Shown here in pieces: positions 52,779 to 62,615 of a stretch of 64,000 bases of DNA. Location of the stretch: contig NZ_JAUQTB010000003.1 of assembly GCF_030580655.1 (NCBI RefSeq), positions 434,001 through 498,000 on the forward strand. Reading direction: 5' to 3'. Position 1 is the stretch's first letter. Every line of letters starts with the position of its first letter. This DNA comes from Paenibacillus lacisoli (GTDB lineage Bacteria > Bacillota > Bacilli > Paenibacillales > Paenibacillaceae). The position numbers and the translations under genes are program-made. The notes under the pieces are model-generated. The model searched no databases. It was given only the letters and a program-made list of their open reading frames with translations, and had not been told where the DNA came from.

Positions 52779-53892
52779 ATGATCGATCCAAGTGTAAAGC
52801 AGGACCTGCGTGAAATAGGCAAGAAACTAACAAACCTTAGGGGGTCTCTTTGACTTAGATCTGAAGCAGGAAATGATCTCAAACTTCGAAGAGAAAATGT
52901 CAGCTCCCGATTTCTGGGACGATAACGAGAGAGCGCAGGGCGTCATTGCCGAGATGAACGCCGTTAAATCCTCTGTGGACCAATATGAGAAGCTGCAGCA
53001 GGAATACGATGATGCCATGATGATGGCCGAACTGGCAGACGAAGAAGGCGATGAATCGCTGGCGGACGAAATTGGCGAGAATGTCAAAGCGCTTGTTGCC
53101 AAGCTGGAGGAATTCGAGCTGCAGCTGCTGCTCAATCAGCCGTACGACAAGCTGAATGCCATTCTGGAGCTTCATCCGGGTGCAGGCGGTACTGAGTCCC
53201 AGGACTGGGGCCAAATGCTGCTGCGCATGTACACCCGCTGGGCAGAGAAACGCGGCTTCAAAGTGGAAGTGCTGGATTACCTGCCAGGGGATGAAGCCGG
53301 AATCAAAAGCGTAACCCTGCTGATTAAAGGCTTTAACGCCTACGGCTATCTGAAAGCTGAGAAAGGTGTACACCGTCTCGTACGAATCTCTCCATTCGAT
53401 TCTTCAGGCCGCCGTCATACGTCGTTCGTATCCTGTGACGTGGTGCCGGAGATTGCTGAAGATGTGGATGTCGAGATCCGGACGGAAGACCTGAAGATTG
53501 ATACCTACCGTGCCAGCGGCGCCGGTGGTCAGCACATCAATACGACGGACTCCGCCGTACGGATTACTCACCTTCCTACCGGAATCGTAGTAACGTGTCA
53601 GAATGAACGCTCCCAGATCAAGAACCGTGAGCGTGCGATGACAATGCTTCGTTCCAAGCTGTATGAACGCAAGATTGAAGAGCAGCAGAAGGAGCTGGAT
53701 GAAATTCGCGGTGAACAGTCCGAGATCGCGTGGGGCAGCCAGATCCGTTCGTATGTTTTCCATCCATACAGCATGGTCAAAGATCACCGTACCAGTGTAG
53801 AGACCGGTAATATCGGTGCTGTCATGGACGGCGACCTCGATCCATTCATCGACGGATATCTCCGCAGCCAGATCAAGGTGGCGGCAGAGTAA
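52779..53892 (+). CDS. prfB: Peptide chain release factor 2, with programmed +1 frameshift
   Basis: 370 aa after the shift. The zero frame starts at ATG 52779 (GAAGAGGTGG upstream), gives 24 codons and meets TGA at 52851-52853; reading continues in +1 at GAC 52852. RF2 recognises UGA and UAA: the product shows the SPF motif ([15 protein letters not shown], near residue 203) and the catalytic GGQ loop ([19 protein letters not shown], near 247). The frameshift is autoregulatory, since low RF2 slows termination at the in-frame UGA. Not a pseudogene. Length is normal for RF2. Confidence 0.98.
52837..52853 (+). promoter_or_regulatory. Programmed +1 frameshift site of prfB
   Basis: CTTAGGGGG (internal Shine-Dalgarno, 52837-52844), TCT, slippery CTT (52848-52850), TGA (52851-52853), C. 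The E. coli site differs only at TAT for TCT. The base T at 52851 is skipped. Confidence 0.96.
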
Positions 53893-53905
53893 CCGCGTTG
53901 AACAC

Positions 53906-53938
53906 ATTCCTGCACATGAAGGTGTGCAGGAATTTTTT
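53906..53938 (+). terminator. Intrinsic terminator after prfB
   Basis: ATTCCTGCAC pairs with GTGCAGGAAT and is followed by TTTTTT. Confidence 0.94.
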
Positions 53939-53997
53939 GTGTGAACTTAGGGATACCTAAATCCAGACCGGAAAGAGAACGAAAAGGAGTCATTTTG

Positions 53998-54897
53998 ATG
54001 TCATCGACGTATACATCCCAGCAGCGCAGAAGGAGGCGGGGGAATTGGCTGCCGCTGAACGGTCCCAAACGCAACCTGGTAGATATGCTGCTCATTGCCT
54101 TGGGCTGTTTCCTCACAGCTGTCGCTTTTAACCTGTTCCTGCTGCCTAACCGTATTGCCTCCGGAGGGGTATCCGGAATATCCATTTTATTCAAAGCACT
54201 GTTTGGCATCGAACCGGCGTATACACAGTGGATCCTGAATATCCCTCTTTTTATCGCCGGGGTGCTGCTGCTCGGCAGGCAGTATGGCATGCGCTCCCTG
54301 GTGGGAAGTGTTCTGCTGCCGCTGTTTGTGTATATGACTAAGGACTGGCCGATCCCTACAGCGAATCCGCTCCTGGCTTCGTTATATGGCGGGATTGGAG
54401 TTGGTCTGGGGCTTGGCATTGTGTTCCGGGGGCGGGGGTCAACCGGGGGCCTGTCTATTCTGGCTCAGATTATTCAAAAATTCAGCGGCTTGAGCATCTC
54501 CACTTGTGTGGTGATGCTGGATGCCACGGTGATCATGATTGCCGGCATCTCGTTATCGCTGGAAAATGCGCTGTACGCGCTGATTGGACTCTATGTAACA
54601 GGTAAGGTCATTGATACCGTAGAGGTAGGCTTTAGTTATTCCAAAGTAGCCTATATTATCTCTGAACAGACTGAAGCGATCTCCAAGGCGATCCTCGATG
54701 ATCTGGACCGGGGTTTGACCGAGCTGTCAGCCAAAGGCGGTTATACTGGAGATGCGCGAACCGTCCAGATGGTGGTCGTCGGTCAAAACGAAGTGACCCG
54801 CCTGAAGACACTCGTCAAATCGGTTGATCCCGAGGCGTTTGTCATTATCAGTAATACGAATGAAGTACTGGGCAAAGGATTCAAGAGCGGGCATTAG
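53998..54897 (+). CDS. YitT family membrane protein (DUF161/DUF2179)
   Basis: 299 aa from ATG 53998, behind AAAAGGAG; a GTG at 53941 in frame overlaps the terminator and is rejected. A basic N-terminus (QQRRRRRGNW) precedes about five or six hydrophobic helices with FLLPNRIASGGVSGISILF and STGGLSILAQI repeats typical of YitT, then a soluble C-terminal DUF2179 domain (about 215-299). In B. subtilis the gene after prfB, yvjA, belongs to the same family. Substrate or function unknown. Confidence 0.92.
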   Translation: MSSTYTSQQRRRRRGNWLPLNGPKRNLVDMLLIALGCFLTAVAFNLFLLPNRIASGGVSGISILFKALFGIEPAYTQWILNIPLFIAGVLLLGRQYGMRSLVGSVLLPLFVYMTKDWPIPTANPLLASLYGGIGVGLGLGIVFRGRGSTGGLSILAQIIQKFSGLSISTCVVMLDATVIMIAGISLSLENALYALIGLYVTGKVIDTVEVGFSYSKVAYIISEQTEAISKAILDDLDRGLTELSAKGGYTGDARTVQMVVVGQNEVTRLKTLVKSVDPEAFVIISNTNEVLGKGFKSGH

Positions 54898-54901
54898 ATC
54901 A

Positions 54902-54935
54902 AAGGGCATTCCTGTATAAGGGATGCCTTTTTTTG
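54902..54935 (+). terminator. Intrinsic terminator after the YitT-family gene
   Basis: AAAGGGCATTCC pairs with GGGATGCCTTT with one G-U pair, then further T. Confidence 0.85.
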
Positions 54936-55147
54936 TTGTCTGGCAGCTTCTGCCCATTCATTGCGTGATCACGCCAAAGGTTTGCGGACGATCGACTTTT
55001 TTCAGGGGGAACTACGGATTTGGAAAAGCGCCAGTCATGGTAGGTTGGATACAGCGACAAAGCCGTATTCAAAACCAAGGGGGAAACCAGCGTACTGTGA
55101 AAAAGCTGATCCGTTTTTCGATATCTCATCTGCTAGCAGCCCACCCG

Positions 55148-55226
55148 GCTCGAATTCATCCGAATTGAATTCAACCCTATCGAATGTATCTGGATCAAAC
55201 TCATCCGAATTGGACTCATCCATATC
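55148..55226. repeat. Degenerate TCATCCGAATT repeats in a gene-poor stretch
   Basis: TCATCCGAATT occurs twice (55157-55167 and 55201-55211) with partial copies around (GAATTCAACC, CTCATCCATATC). The surrounding 54936-55334 has short open frames on both strands but none with a good ribosome site or recognisable product; I see no supported gene there. Confidence 0.5.
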
Positions 55227-55334
55227 AGGCGCTGTGGTCAAAGGGTTCGACACCGGGCTGTTAGGTTCCCTGCAAGCAGGGGGAAAAGGAATAAGCAGCA
55301 GAATCATGAAGAACTGCATAGTTAAGAGAGAGGG

Positions 55335-55367
55335 AGGCCCCATGCGAAAGCGTGCGGGTCTTTTTTT
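55335..55367 (+). terminator. Orphan intrinsic terminator upstream of argC
   Basis: A stem of ten pairs with one bulged C and a GAAA tetraloop (GGCCCCATGC-GAAA-GCGTG-C-GGGTC) is followed by seven T. It does not follow any supported gene, since the YitT gene has its own terminator 400 nt earlier. Confidence 0.85.
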
Positions 55368-55475
55368 GAGTTTGTACGCTTCAATCCGGAGTATCCTGAG
55401 ACAGGGTCAGCTGCATATATAAATGATGTTATACCCCGTTGAACTGCCCTTTCATGTAAAATGGATGTAATAATG

Positions 55476-55504
55476 TTGTATTTATATGAATACAGTCGTA
55501 TAAT
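55476..55504 (+). promoter_or_regulatory. argC promoter with ArgR/AhrC-type operator
   Basis: TTGTAT (55476-55481), 17 nt, perfect TATAAT (55499-55504). Between and over the boxes lies TGTATTTATATGAATACA (55477-55494), a 16/18 palindrome of the size and AT-rich centre of ARG boxes. A second half-site-like ATAATTCAAG (55510-55519) follows. Repressor binding here would shut the arginine operon when arginine is ample. Confidence 0.6.
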
Positions 55505-55541
55505 AATACATAATTCAAGAGAGCGGATAGGGGGAGCAGCA

Positions 55542-56591
55542 GTGAGCAATAGCATACGCGTGGCAATCATCGGTTCCACCGGCTACGGCGGGGTGGAGCT
55601 GATTCGTTTTTTACAGCAGCATCCGCGGGCAGAAGTGGTATCTGTTATATCGGCATCCAGCAGCGGTACACCGATTTCAGAAGGTTTTCCGCATTTGACT
55701 GATATTATGGTCCGGAATCTGGACGGTGTGAATCCAGAAGAGATTGCGGCTAAGGCCGAGCTCGTATTCACGGCAACACCATCGGGCGTCAGCGGCAAGC
55801 TGGTACCCCAGCTGCTGGAGGCCGGACTGAAGGTTATAGACCTGTCAGGCGACTTCCGTCTGAAGGACCGGGCGGCGTACGAAGAATGGTACCAGCATGA
55901 GGCACCTTCCCAGGAGCTGCTGGACGAGGCTGTGTATGGCTTAAGCGAGATTTACGGACCGGATGCACATGATGTGCGGCTGATTTCGAATCCGGGCTGC
56001 TACCCGACAGCGACACTGCTGGGATTAATCCCTGCATTAAAAGCGGGCTGGATTGATCACAGGAGCATCATTGTTGATGCGAAATCCGGCATTTCCGGCG
56101 CAGGACGCAAGGCGAGTCTGGGGAATCACTTTGCAGAGGTGAATGAGAACTTCAAGGCTTACAAGATCAACAGGCATCAGCATATTCCTGAAATTGAGCA
56201 GGAGCTGGCCCGGATTGCGGGTGAACCGGTCACGGTAAGCTTCACGACCCATCTGGTTCCGATGACGCGTGGAATTATGACGACGATGTATGCAGGCATG
56301 AACGGGCAGTACACGAATGAAGACTTCATTCAGCTGTATCGTGAATATTACAACGGGCATCCGTTTGTAAGGGTGCGCGGAGCGGGTACATGGCCGGCCA
56401 CCAAAGAGGTGAGCGGCTCCAATTATTGTGATATCGGCTTCGCGGCGGATGAGCGTACGGGGCGAATTACGGTAGTTTCAGTTATTGACAACATCGTGAA
56501 GGGTGCGGCCGGGCAGGCGATCCAGAATATGAATCTAATGCAGGGATGGGAGGAGAACCTCGGGCTGGGCTTGACGCCTGTATATCCATAG
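55542..56591 (+). CDS. argC: N-acetyl-gamma-glutamyl-phosphate reductase ArgC
   Basis: 349 aa from GTG 55542, behind AGGGGGAG; the open frame from 55461 runs through the promoter. NADP-binding VAIIGSTGYGGVELIRFL, catalytic cysteine in SNPGCYPTATLLGLIPAL, and HQHIPEIEQEL. It reduces N-acetylglutamyl phosphate to the semialdehyde. It heads argC-argJ-argB-argD-argF-argG-argH. Confidence 0.97.
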   Translation: MSNSIRVAIIGSTGYGGVELIRFLQQHPRAEVVSVISASSSGTPISEGFPHLTDIMVRNLDGVNPEEIAAKAELVFTATPSGVSGKLVPQLLEAGLKVIDLSGDFRLKDRAAYEEWYQHEAPSQELLDEAVYGLSEIYGPDAHDVRLISNPGCYPTATLLGLIPALKAGWIDHRSIIVDAKSGISGAGRKASLGNHFAEVNENFKAYKINRHQHIPEIEQELARIAGEPVTVSFTTHLVPMTRGIMTTMYAGMNGQYTNEDFIQLYREYYNGHPFVRVRGAGTWPATKEVSGSNYCDIGFAADERTGRITVVSVIDNIVKGAAGQAIQNMNLMQGWEENLGLGLTPVYP

Positions 56592-56638
56592 GGAGAGCAA
56601 CGTGAGCGGCAGTACGTTCATACGAGGGCACATTTATC

Positions 56639-57865
56639 ATGGAAAATCATACATTCACCGTTATCGAGGGCGGCTCGATTGTAACACCACAGGGATTTTC
56701 GGCAGGCGGGCTGCATTGCGGTCTGAAGAAAAACGGGCGTAATGACCTCGGCGTCATTGTCTGCGAGGTACCTGCTGCAGCGGCAGCGGTATATACAACC
56801 AACCTGATCCAGGCGGCTCCGCTCGCCGTGACGAGGGAAAGTCTGGCGAACGGACAGCTGAGGGCTGTCGTGGTGAACAGCGGGAATGCGAATGCCTGTA
56901 CAGGAGAGCAGGGCGAGCGCGACGCCTACCGCATGCGTGAAGCTCTGGCACAGGAGCTGGGACTTGCTCCGGACGAAGTGGCGGTTGCTTCGACGGGTGT
57001 GATTGGCGAGCTGCTGAATATGGAGGCTGTACTGGGCGGAATCAAGCTTCTGCCAGCTCAGGTGCAGCGGGAAGCGGGAAGTGCGGAGCAGTTCACCCAG
57101 GCCATTCTGACGACCGATCTGGTCAAGAAGGAAATCTGCGTATCGGTTGAAGTTGACGGAATCCCGGTCACGATCGCGGGTGCAGCCAAAGGCTCTGGTA
57201 TGATTCATCCGAATATGGCGACGATGCTGGCATTCATGACGACGGATGCGGACATCGATCAGCCGGCCCTGCAGCAGCTGCTGCGTCAGGCGACGGACAC
57301 GACGTTCAACATGATTACCGTAGATGGGGATACGAGCACAAACGACATGCTGGTGGCGATGGCAAGCGGCTTTGCGGGAAACCGGAAGCTGAACCCGGGG
57401 CATCCGGACTGGAATGCTTTTGCAGAAGGGTTCATCTATGTCTGCCGTGGGCTGGCTCAAGCTATTGCGCGGGACGGTGAAGGCGCGACGAAACTGGTTG
57501 AAGTGACGGTAAACGGCGCGGTCAGCGAACAATCAGCACGTGCCATTGCCAAGACGGTGATCGGATCCAGCCTGGTGAAGTCTGCCATGTTCGGCGCAGA
57601 CGCCAACTGGGGCCGGATTATCGCGGCCGTCGGCCGTGCCGGCGAGCCGGTGAACCCGAATACAGTGGATATCCGTCTGGGTGAGATTGTGGTGCTGCAG
57701 GGCTCACGTCCGGTGGCTTTTGATGAGGATAACGCTCTGGAGTATCTCAAGGGCGATACAGTCACGGTCACAGTGGATCTGCATCACGGCAAAGGCAGCG
57801 CAACGGCCTGGGGCTGTGATCTGACCTATGATTATGTCCGGATTAATGCGGCGTATCGCACATAA
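56639..57865 (+). CDS. argJ: Bifunctional ornithine acetyltransferase/N-acetylglutamate synthase ArgJ
   Basis: 408 aa, ATG start. Signatures: GLKKNGRNDLGVIVCEVPAA, VVNSGNANACTGEQG, and the self-cleavage site in MIHPNMATMLAFMTTDA, where the threonine after Ala becomes the nucleophile of the beta chain. It recycles the acetyl group from acetylornithine to glutamate and may also start the path with acetyl-CoA, so no argA is needed. Confidence 0.97.
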   Translation: MENHTFTVIEGGSIVTPQGFSAGGLHCGLKKNGRNDLGVIVCEVPAAAAAVYTTNLIQAAPLAVTRESLANGQLRAVVVNSGNANACTGEQGERDAYRMREALAQELGLAPDEVAVASTGVIGELLNMEAVLGGIKLLPAQVQREAGSAEQFTQAILTTDLVKKEICVSVEVDGIPVTIAGAAKGSGMIHPNMATMLAFMTTDADIDQPALQQLLRQATDTTFNMITVDGDTSTNDMLVAMASGFAGNRKLNPGHPDWNAFAEGFIYVCRGLAQAIARDGEGATKLVEVTVNGAVSEQSARAIAKTVIGSSLVKSAMFGADANWGRIIAAVGRAGEPVNPNTVDIRLGEIVVLQGSRPVAFDEDNALEYLKGDTVTVTVDLHHGKGSATAWGCDLTYDYVRINAAYRT

Positions 57866-57911
57866 ATGGTTGATAGATTGCTAGTTTAACAGCGGGGAGG
57901 AGATGGAGAAA

Positions 57912-58766
57912 ATGACAGAGGCAAACACATCCGGTACAGCTGAAGCGCTGCTTGCAGAAGAGCGGGCAGAGCAGAAGAAGAGCAGCTTTGTTATGAAGTG
58001 CGGGGGAAGCACGCTGGCTGCGCTGCCGGGCAGCTTTTTCGATGAGTTGGTGGAGCTGCAGCGAACGGGCGTTACGCCCGTGATTGTTCATGGCGGCGGA
58101 CCGGCCATCTCGGATACGCTTGGCAAGCTGGGGATTGAATCCGAATTCGTGAACGGGCTGCGCAAGACGACGGAGCCGGTGCTTGACGTGGTAGAAATGG
58201 TACTGGCCGGCAGCATTAACAAACAGATCGTCCGGCGGATCAGCACACACGGCGGGCAGGCGCTTGGATTGTCTGGCGTTGACGGGCAGCTGATCCAGGC
58301 AAGGCCTGTCGTGAACAGCGCAGAGATTGGCTGGGTTGGCGATGTCGTCTCGGTAAAGTCGGAGATTGTAGACGGGGTGCTGAAGCTTGGTTATATGCCG
58401 GTTATTGCGCCGGTGGGCGTTGACCCGAGCGGCCAGCGATATAATATTAATGCGGATACGGCTGCAGGGGCTGTCGCTTCCCATCTCGGTGTGAGCCGGA
58501 TGATCGTGGTGACGGATGTGCCGGGCATTATGAAGACGGTGGATGGAGTCAAAAAGGTCCTTCCTTCTGTCACTGTACAGGAAATCGAAGACATGATCGC
58601 TACCGGAGAAATCTATGGTGGTATGATTCCGAAGGTTAGAGCGGCCGTAGCCTGTATACATGGCGAGGTACGCGAAGTCGTCATTGTTGACGGTTCGGAA
58701 CCCCGGGTGCTGACCCAGGTGCTGCAGGGGGAGACGATCGGCACACGTATTGTGCGCATGGCTTAA
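57912..58766 (+). CDS. argB: Acetylglutamate kinase ArgB
   Basis: 284 aa from ATG 57912, 10 nt after GGGGAGGAG; ATG 57903 is too close to the site. Amino-acid kinase fold: FVMKCGGSTLAALPGSFF, VIVHGGGPAISDTLGKLGI, RYNINADTAAGAVASHLGVS, GGMIPKVRAAVACIHGEV. It phosphorylates N-acetylglutamate and is usually the arginine-sensitive step. The 26 residues before the kinase core are extra compared with short ArgB proteins that start at MKCGG. Confidence 0.96.
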   Translation: MTEANTSGTAEALLAEERAEQKKSSFVMKCGGSTLAALPGSFFDELVELQRTGVTPVIVHGGGPAISDTLGKLGIESEFVNGLRKTTEPVLDVVEMVLAGSINKQIVRRISTHGGQALGLSGVDGQLIQARPVVNSAEIGWVGDVVSVKSEIVDGVLKLGYMPVIAPVGVDPSGQRYNINADTAAGAVASHLGVSRMIVVTDVPGIMKTVDGVKKVLPSVTVQEIEDMIATGEIYGGMIPKVRAAVACIHGEVREVVIVDGSEPRVLTQVLQGETIGTRIVRMA

Positions 58767-58813
58767 TTGCTCGTATGGCTTAATGGCTAGCATGGCTTCA
58801 TTGTATGGCTTAA
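58758..58813 (+). repeat. Short direct repeats at the argB 3' end
   Basis: ATGGCTTAA, the last two codons and stop of argB (58758-58766), recurs at 58775-58783 and 58805-58813, with variants ATGGCTAGC (58783-58791) and ATGGCTTCA (58792-58800). Likely small slippage duplications. Confidence 0.7.
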
Positions 58814-58926
58814 ATCGTGCATAACATCTACTTGGATGAAATTCATAGATTAATAAGAGTAGCAGGACATAACTATCAAACGGCTGCGCAGCCCAGGCTG
58901 CTGCAGAAGACAGGAGCGTGAAGCAG

Positions 58927-60171
58927 ATGAGTCAACAACAATACACACAAGCAGGCGGGAACGGAGCGGTTTCCGGTGATGGAGGAGCACGGGAAAGCGC
59001 GCTGTTCCCGACGTACGCCCGTTACCCGATCAGTCTGGTTAAAGGCGAAGGCAGCTGGCTGTGGGATGATAAAGGTAATAAATATCTGGATTTTATGTGC
59101 GGGCTGGCCGTCACCAACCTGGGGCATGCGCCCCGCAAGGTCGCGGAGAAGCTGAAGCAGCAGATCGACGAGCTGTGGCATGTGTCGAATCTGTTTCACA
59201 TTCCGGGCCAGGAGCGTGCAGCAGCGCTGCTGACAGCCAACAGCTGCGCGGATGCGGTCTTCTTCTGCAACAGCGGAGCCGAAGCGAATGAAGCGGCGAT
59301 CAAGCTGGCGCGGAAGTATCAGCAGAAGGTGAAGGGCAGCGGACGTTATGAGATCATAACGTTCAATCAGTCCTTCCATGGCCGTACGCTGGCTACATTG
59401 ACAGCCACAGGTCAGGATAAGGTGAAGGAAGGCTTTCAGCCGCTTCCTGCCGGCTTCAGACATGTGCCGCTGAATGACAAAGCAGCGCTGGCTGAAGCGG
59501 TAAATGATTCAACAGCAGCAATCATGATCGAGATGATCCAGGCTGAAGGCGGTGTTCATCCGGTTGAACCCGCATTCGTGCAGTACATCAGCGAGCTGTG
59601 CCGTGAGCAGGGCATTCTGCTTATTATTGACGAGATCCAGACCGGCATGGGACGTACGGGCAAGCTGTTTGCTTATGAGCATTACGGCATCGAACCGGAT
59701 ATCTTCACTGTCGCCAAAGGCGTGGGCAGCGGCTTCTCTGTGGGCGCCATGCTGGGCAAAGGGTATCTGCGAGAAGCCTTCACAGCCGGCAGCCATGGCT
59801 CCACCTTCGGCGGCACGCCGCTGGCGATGGCCGCTGTGAATGCAACGGTAGAAGTGATTGTAGAGGAGAAGCTGGCTGAGCGTGCAGCGAAGTCCGGCGA
59901 GTACCTGATGCAGCAGCTGAAGGCTTCCCTGAAGGATATTCCATTTGTTCAGGAAATCCGCGGGAAAGGTCTGATGATCGGTATCGAATGTGCTGCACCG
60001 GTGAACGACATTGTGTTGGCTGGTCAGCAGAAAGGGCTGCTGTTTGTTACAGCAGGGCCTACCGTGATCCGTCTGCTGCCGAACCTGTATGTGAGCAAGG
60101 ATGAAATCGATCAGGCGGTCAGTATGCTGACAGCCCTGATCCAGGAGCATACAGCAGTTCATCAGGCTTAA
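58927..60171 (+). CDS. argD: Acetylornithine aminotransferase ArgD
   Basis: 414 aa from ATG 58927, with AGGAG 10 nt upstream (GTG 58918 is too close). Class-III PLP aminotransferase: GKYLDFMCGLAVTNLGHAP-like core, FCNSGAEANEAAIKLARKY, FNQSFHGRTLATLTATGQ, IIDEIQTGMGRTGKLFAYEH, and PLP lysine in FTVAKGVGSGFSVGAML. It transaminates N-acetylglutamate semialdehyde to N-acetylornithine. Confidence 0.96.
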   Translation: MSQQQYTQAGGNGAVSGDGGARESALFPTYARYPISLVKGEGSWLWDDKGNKYLDFMCGLAVTNLGHAPRKVAEKLKQQIDELWHVSNLFHIPGQERAAALLTANSCADAVFFCNSGAEANEAAIKLARKYQQKVKGSGRYEIITFNQSFHGRTLATLTATGQDKVKEGFQPLPAGFRHVPLNDKAALAEAVNDSTAAIMIEMIQAEGGVHPVEPAFVQYISELCREQGILLIIDEIQTGMGRTGKLFAYEHYGIEPDIFTVAKGVGSGFSVGAMLGKGYLREAFTAGSHGSTFGGTPLAMAAVNATVEVIVEEKLAERAAKSGEYLMQQLKASLKDIPFVQEIRGKGLMIGIECAAPVNDIVLAGQQKGLLFVTAGPTVIRLLPNLYVSKDEIDQAVSMLTALIQEHTAVHQA

Positions 60172-60254
60172 GGTTGGAATGATATACGCGATTCAGCGTT
60201 CATATAGCGAACATTATTTTTGAAATATGCTGTTCAATTATAGGGGGAATCCAC

Positions 60255-61211
60255 ATGAGCCAAGCTGCCCAAACGCAGCAGATCAATCTGAAAGGCCGGG
60301 ACTTTATCGAGCTGACCGATTATACACCGGCTGAGATCAGATATCTGATCGACCTGGCAATCGAACTGAAAGCCAAGCAAAAAAACGGTGAAGTGCACCA
60401 GCCGCTGAAAGGCAAGACGATCGGACTGATTTTTGAGAAGTCATCAACACGCACACGCGTATCCTTTGAAGTCGGCATGTACCAGCTGGGCGGGCACGCT
60501 CTGTTCCTGAGCAAGGATGACATCCAGCTCGGACGCGGCGAGACCGTCAGCGACACCGCACAAGTCATGTCCCGTTACCTCGACGGTCTCATGATCCGTA
60601 CTTTCGGACACGAAAAAGTCGTTGAGCTTGCCGAGCATGCCTCGATTCCCGTCATCAACGGGCTGAGCGACTCGGCGCATCCATGCCAGGTGCTGGCGGA
60701 TTACCAGACAATCTATGAGCATAAGGGCAAGCTCGAAGGATTAAAGCTGGCGTACATTGGCGACGGTAATAATATGGCCCATTCACTGATGATTGGCGGG
60801 GCCAAGCTGGGCGTGAATGTCTCGGTGGCTACACCGGCCGGTTATGAGCCAGATCAAGCGATTGTGCAGCAGTGCGAGGAGATCGCCCGCGAGACCGGTG
60901 CCAAGATTGTCGTCACGACCAGTACCCAGGAAGCGGTCCAGGATGCCGATGTCATCTACACGGATGTATGGGCCAGCATGGGATTTGAGGCCGAGCAGAA
61001 GGAACGTGAAGCGGCGTTCGCGAATTATCAGGTGAACGAGGAGCTCGTGAAGCTGGCGAAGCCGGACTATCTGTTCATGCACTGTCTCCCGGCTCACCGC
61101 GGGGAAGAAGTGAGCGGCGGCGTCATCGACGGGCCAAACTCGGTTATTTTTGATGAAGCAGAGAACCGGCTGCATGCGCAGAAAGCGCTGATGGCCGCAT
61201 TGATGGGATAA
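60255..61211 (+). CDS. argF: Ornithine carbamoyltransferase ArgF
   Basis: 318 aa, ATG behind AGGGGGGAA. Carbamoyl-phosphate loop [37 protein letters not shown] [18 protein letters not shown], ornithine site [13 protein letters not shown]. It makes citrulline. No carAB for carbamoyl phosphate is present in the visible part of the operon. OtcC/ArcB of arginine catabolism would have the same fold; the biosynthetic neighbours favour ArgF. Confidence 0.97.
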   Translation: MSQAAQTQQINLKGRDFIELTDYTPAEIRYLIDLAIELKAKQKNGEVHQPLKGKTIGLIFEKSSTRTRVSFEVGMYQLGGHALFLSKDDIQLGRGETVSDTAQVMSRYLDGLMIRTFGHEKVVELAEHASIPVINGLSDSAHPCQVLADYQTIYEHKGKLEGLKLAYIGDGNNMAHSLMIGGAKLGVNVSVATPAGYEPDQAIVQQCEEIARETGAKIVVTTSTQEAVQDADVIYTDVWASMGFEAEQKEREAAFANYQVNEELVKLAKPDYLFMHCLPAHRGEEVSGGVIDGPNSVIFDEAENRLHAQKALMAALMG

Positions 61212-61252
61212 TATTTATATTTAGTAAGCATTCAGGGGAGGAACCACAGATC

Positions 61253-62485
61253 ATGGCAAAAGAAAAAATCGTTCTGGCGTATTCCGGAGGACTGGACACG
61301 TCCGTTATTCTTAAATGGCTGAAAGAGACATATGATGCCGAAATTATCGCATTCACTGCGGATATCGGTCAGAAGGAAGAGCTGGACGGTCTGGAGGAAA
61401 AAGCGCTCGCTACAGGCGCTTCCAAGGTATATATCGACGACCTGCGTGACGAATTTGCGAGCGACTTCATCTATCCGATGTTCCAGGCCGGCGCACTGTA
61501 TGAAGGACAGTATCTGCTGGGTACAAGTATTGCACGTCCGCTGATCGCCAAGCGGATGGTAGATATCGCCCGTGCGGAAGGCGCGACAGCGATCGCCCAC
61601 GGCGCAACAGGCAAAGGCAACGACCAGGTTCGCTTCGAATTGAACGCGGCTGCTCTGACACCGGATATTAAGGTTATCGCACCATGGCGTCTGGAGGAGT
61701 TCCGTGCCCAGTTCCCGGGCCGCGCCGAGATGATCGCTTATGCCGAGAAGCATGGCATTCCGGTAACCGCCTCTGCGGCAAAACCTTACTCCATGGACCG
61801 CAACCTGCTGCATATCAGCTATGAGAGCGGCGTGCTGGAGGATCCTTGGTTTGATCCGAGCGCACCGGAGAACAAGGACATGTTCCTACTCAGCAATGCG
61901 CCTGAGGATGCACCGGATGAAGCGGAATACCTGGAGCTGGAGTTCGAGAAGGGCGATTGCGTAGCCCTGAACGGCGAGCGTCTGAGCCCGCTGCAGGTGA
62001 TGGAGAAGCTGAACGAGCTGGGCGGCAAGCACGGAATCGGACGTGTGGACATGGTTGAGAACCGTTTTGTCGGTATGAAGAGCCGGGGAGTCTATGAGAC
62101 ACCAGGCGGTACAATTCTGTTCACGGCTCACCGCAAAATGGAGTCCATCACGATGGACCGTGAAGTGATGAACCTGCGTGACAGCCTGATTACGAAGTAT
62201 GCAACCCTCGTATATAACGGATTCTGGTTCGCACCGGAACGCCTTGCTCTGCAGGCGCTGGTTACGGAAAGCCAGAAAAACGTTACGGGTACCGTACGCG
62301 TGAAGCTGTACAAAGGCAATATCATTGGCGCAGGGGTGAAGAGTCCTGTCAGCCTGTATAATCCGGATATTGCAACCATGGAGGCCGATCCGACACAAGC
62401 GTATGATCAGGGCGATGCTACCGGCTTTATCCGCCTGAACGCACTGCGTTTAAAGGTTCACTCTGGTGTAGAGAACAGCAAGTAA
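61253..62485 (+). CDS. argG: Argininosuccinate synthase ArgG
   Basis: 410 aa, ATG behind GGGGAGGAA. ATP-pyrophosphatase P-loop [33 protein letters not shown], and [20 protein letters not shown]. It condenses citrulline and aspartate. About 40 nt separate it from argF. Confidence 0.98.
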   Translation: MAKEKIVLAYSGGLDTSVILKWLKETYDAEIIAFTADIGQKEELDGLEEKALATGASKVYIDDLRDEFASDFIYPMFQAGALYEGQYLLGTSIARPLIAKRMVDIARAEGATAIAHGATGKGNDQVRFELNAAALTPDIKVIAPWRLEEFRAQFPGRAEMIAYAEKHGIPVTASAAKPYSMDRNLLHISYESGVLEDPWFDPSAPENKDMFLLSNAPEDAPDEAEYLELEFEKGDCVALNGERLSPLQVMEKLNELGGKHGIGRVDMVENRFVGMKSRGVYETPGGTILFTAHRKMESITMDREVMNLRDSLITKYATLVYNGFWFAPERLALQALVTESQKNVTGTVRVKLYKGNIIGAGVKSPVSLYNPDIATMEADPTQAYDQGDATGFIRLNALRLKVHSGVENSK

Positions 62486-62615
62486 TATATTTTATCAAAT
62501 CGGCAGGGGGTCACTGAGCGTCCAACGTCCTGCACGCTGTGATGCTGAAGGAAGCGTCACCGTGTGCGGAACGGAAGGCTACAGCGGCCCTTGCGTTGTA
62601 AAAGGAGAACTGGCA

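Noticed and set aside
54961..55422. 153-codon plus-strand frame and a 102-codon minus-strand frame (55035-55343)
   Set aside because: Neither has a good ribosome site or known domain, and the plus frame runs through the orphan terminator. The Ser/Asp-rich composition comes from the short repeats.
55335..55541. T-box leader for the arginine operon
   Set aside because: No T-box sequence or specifier stem recognised; the terminator precedes the argC promoter.
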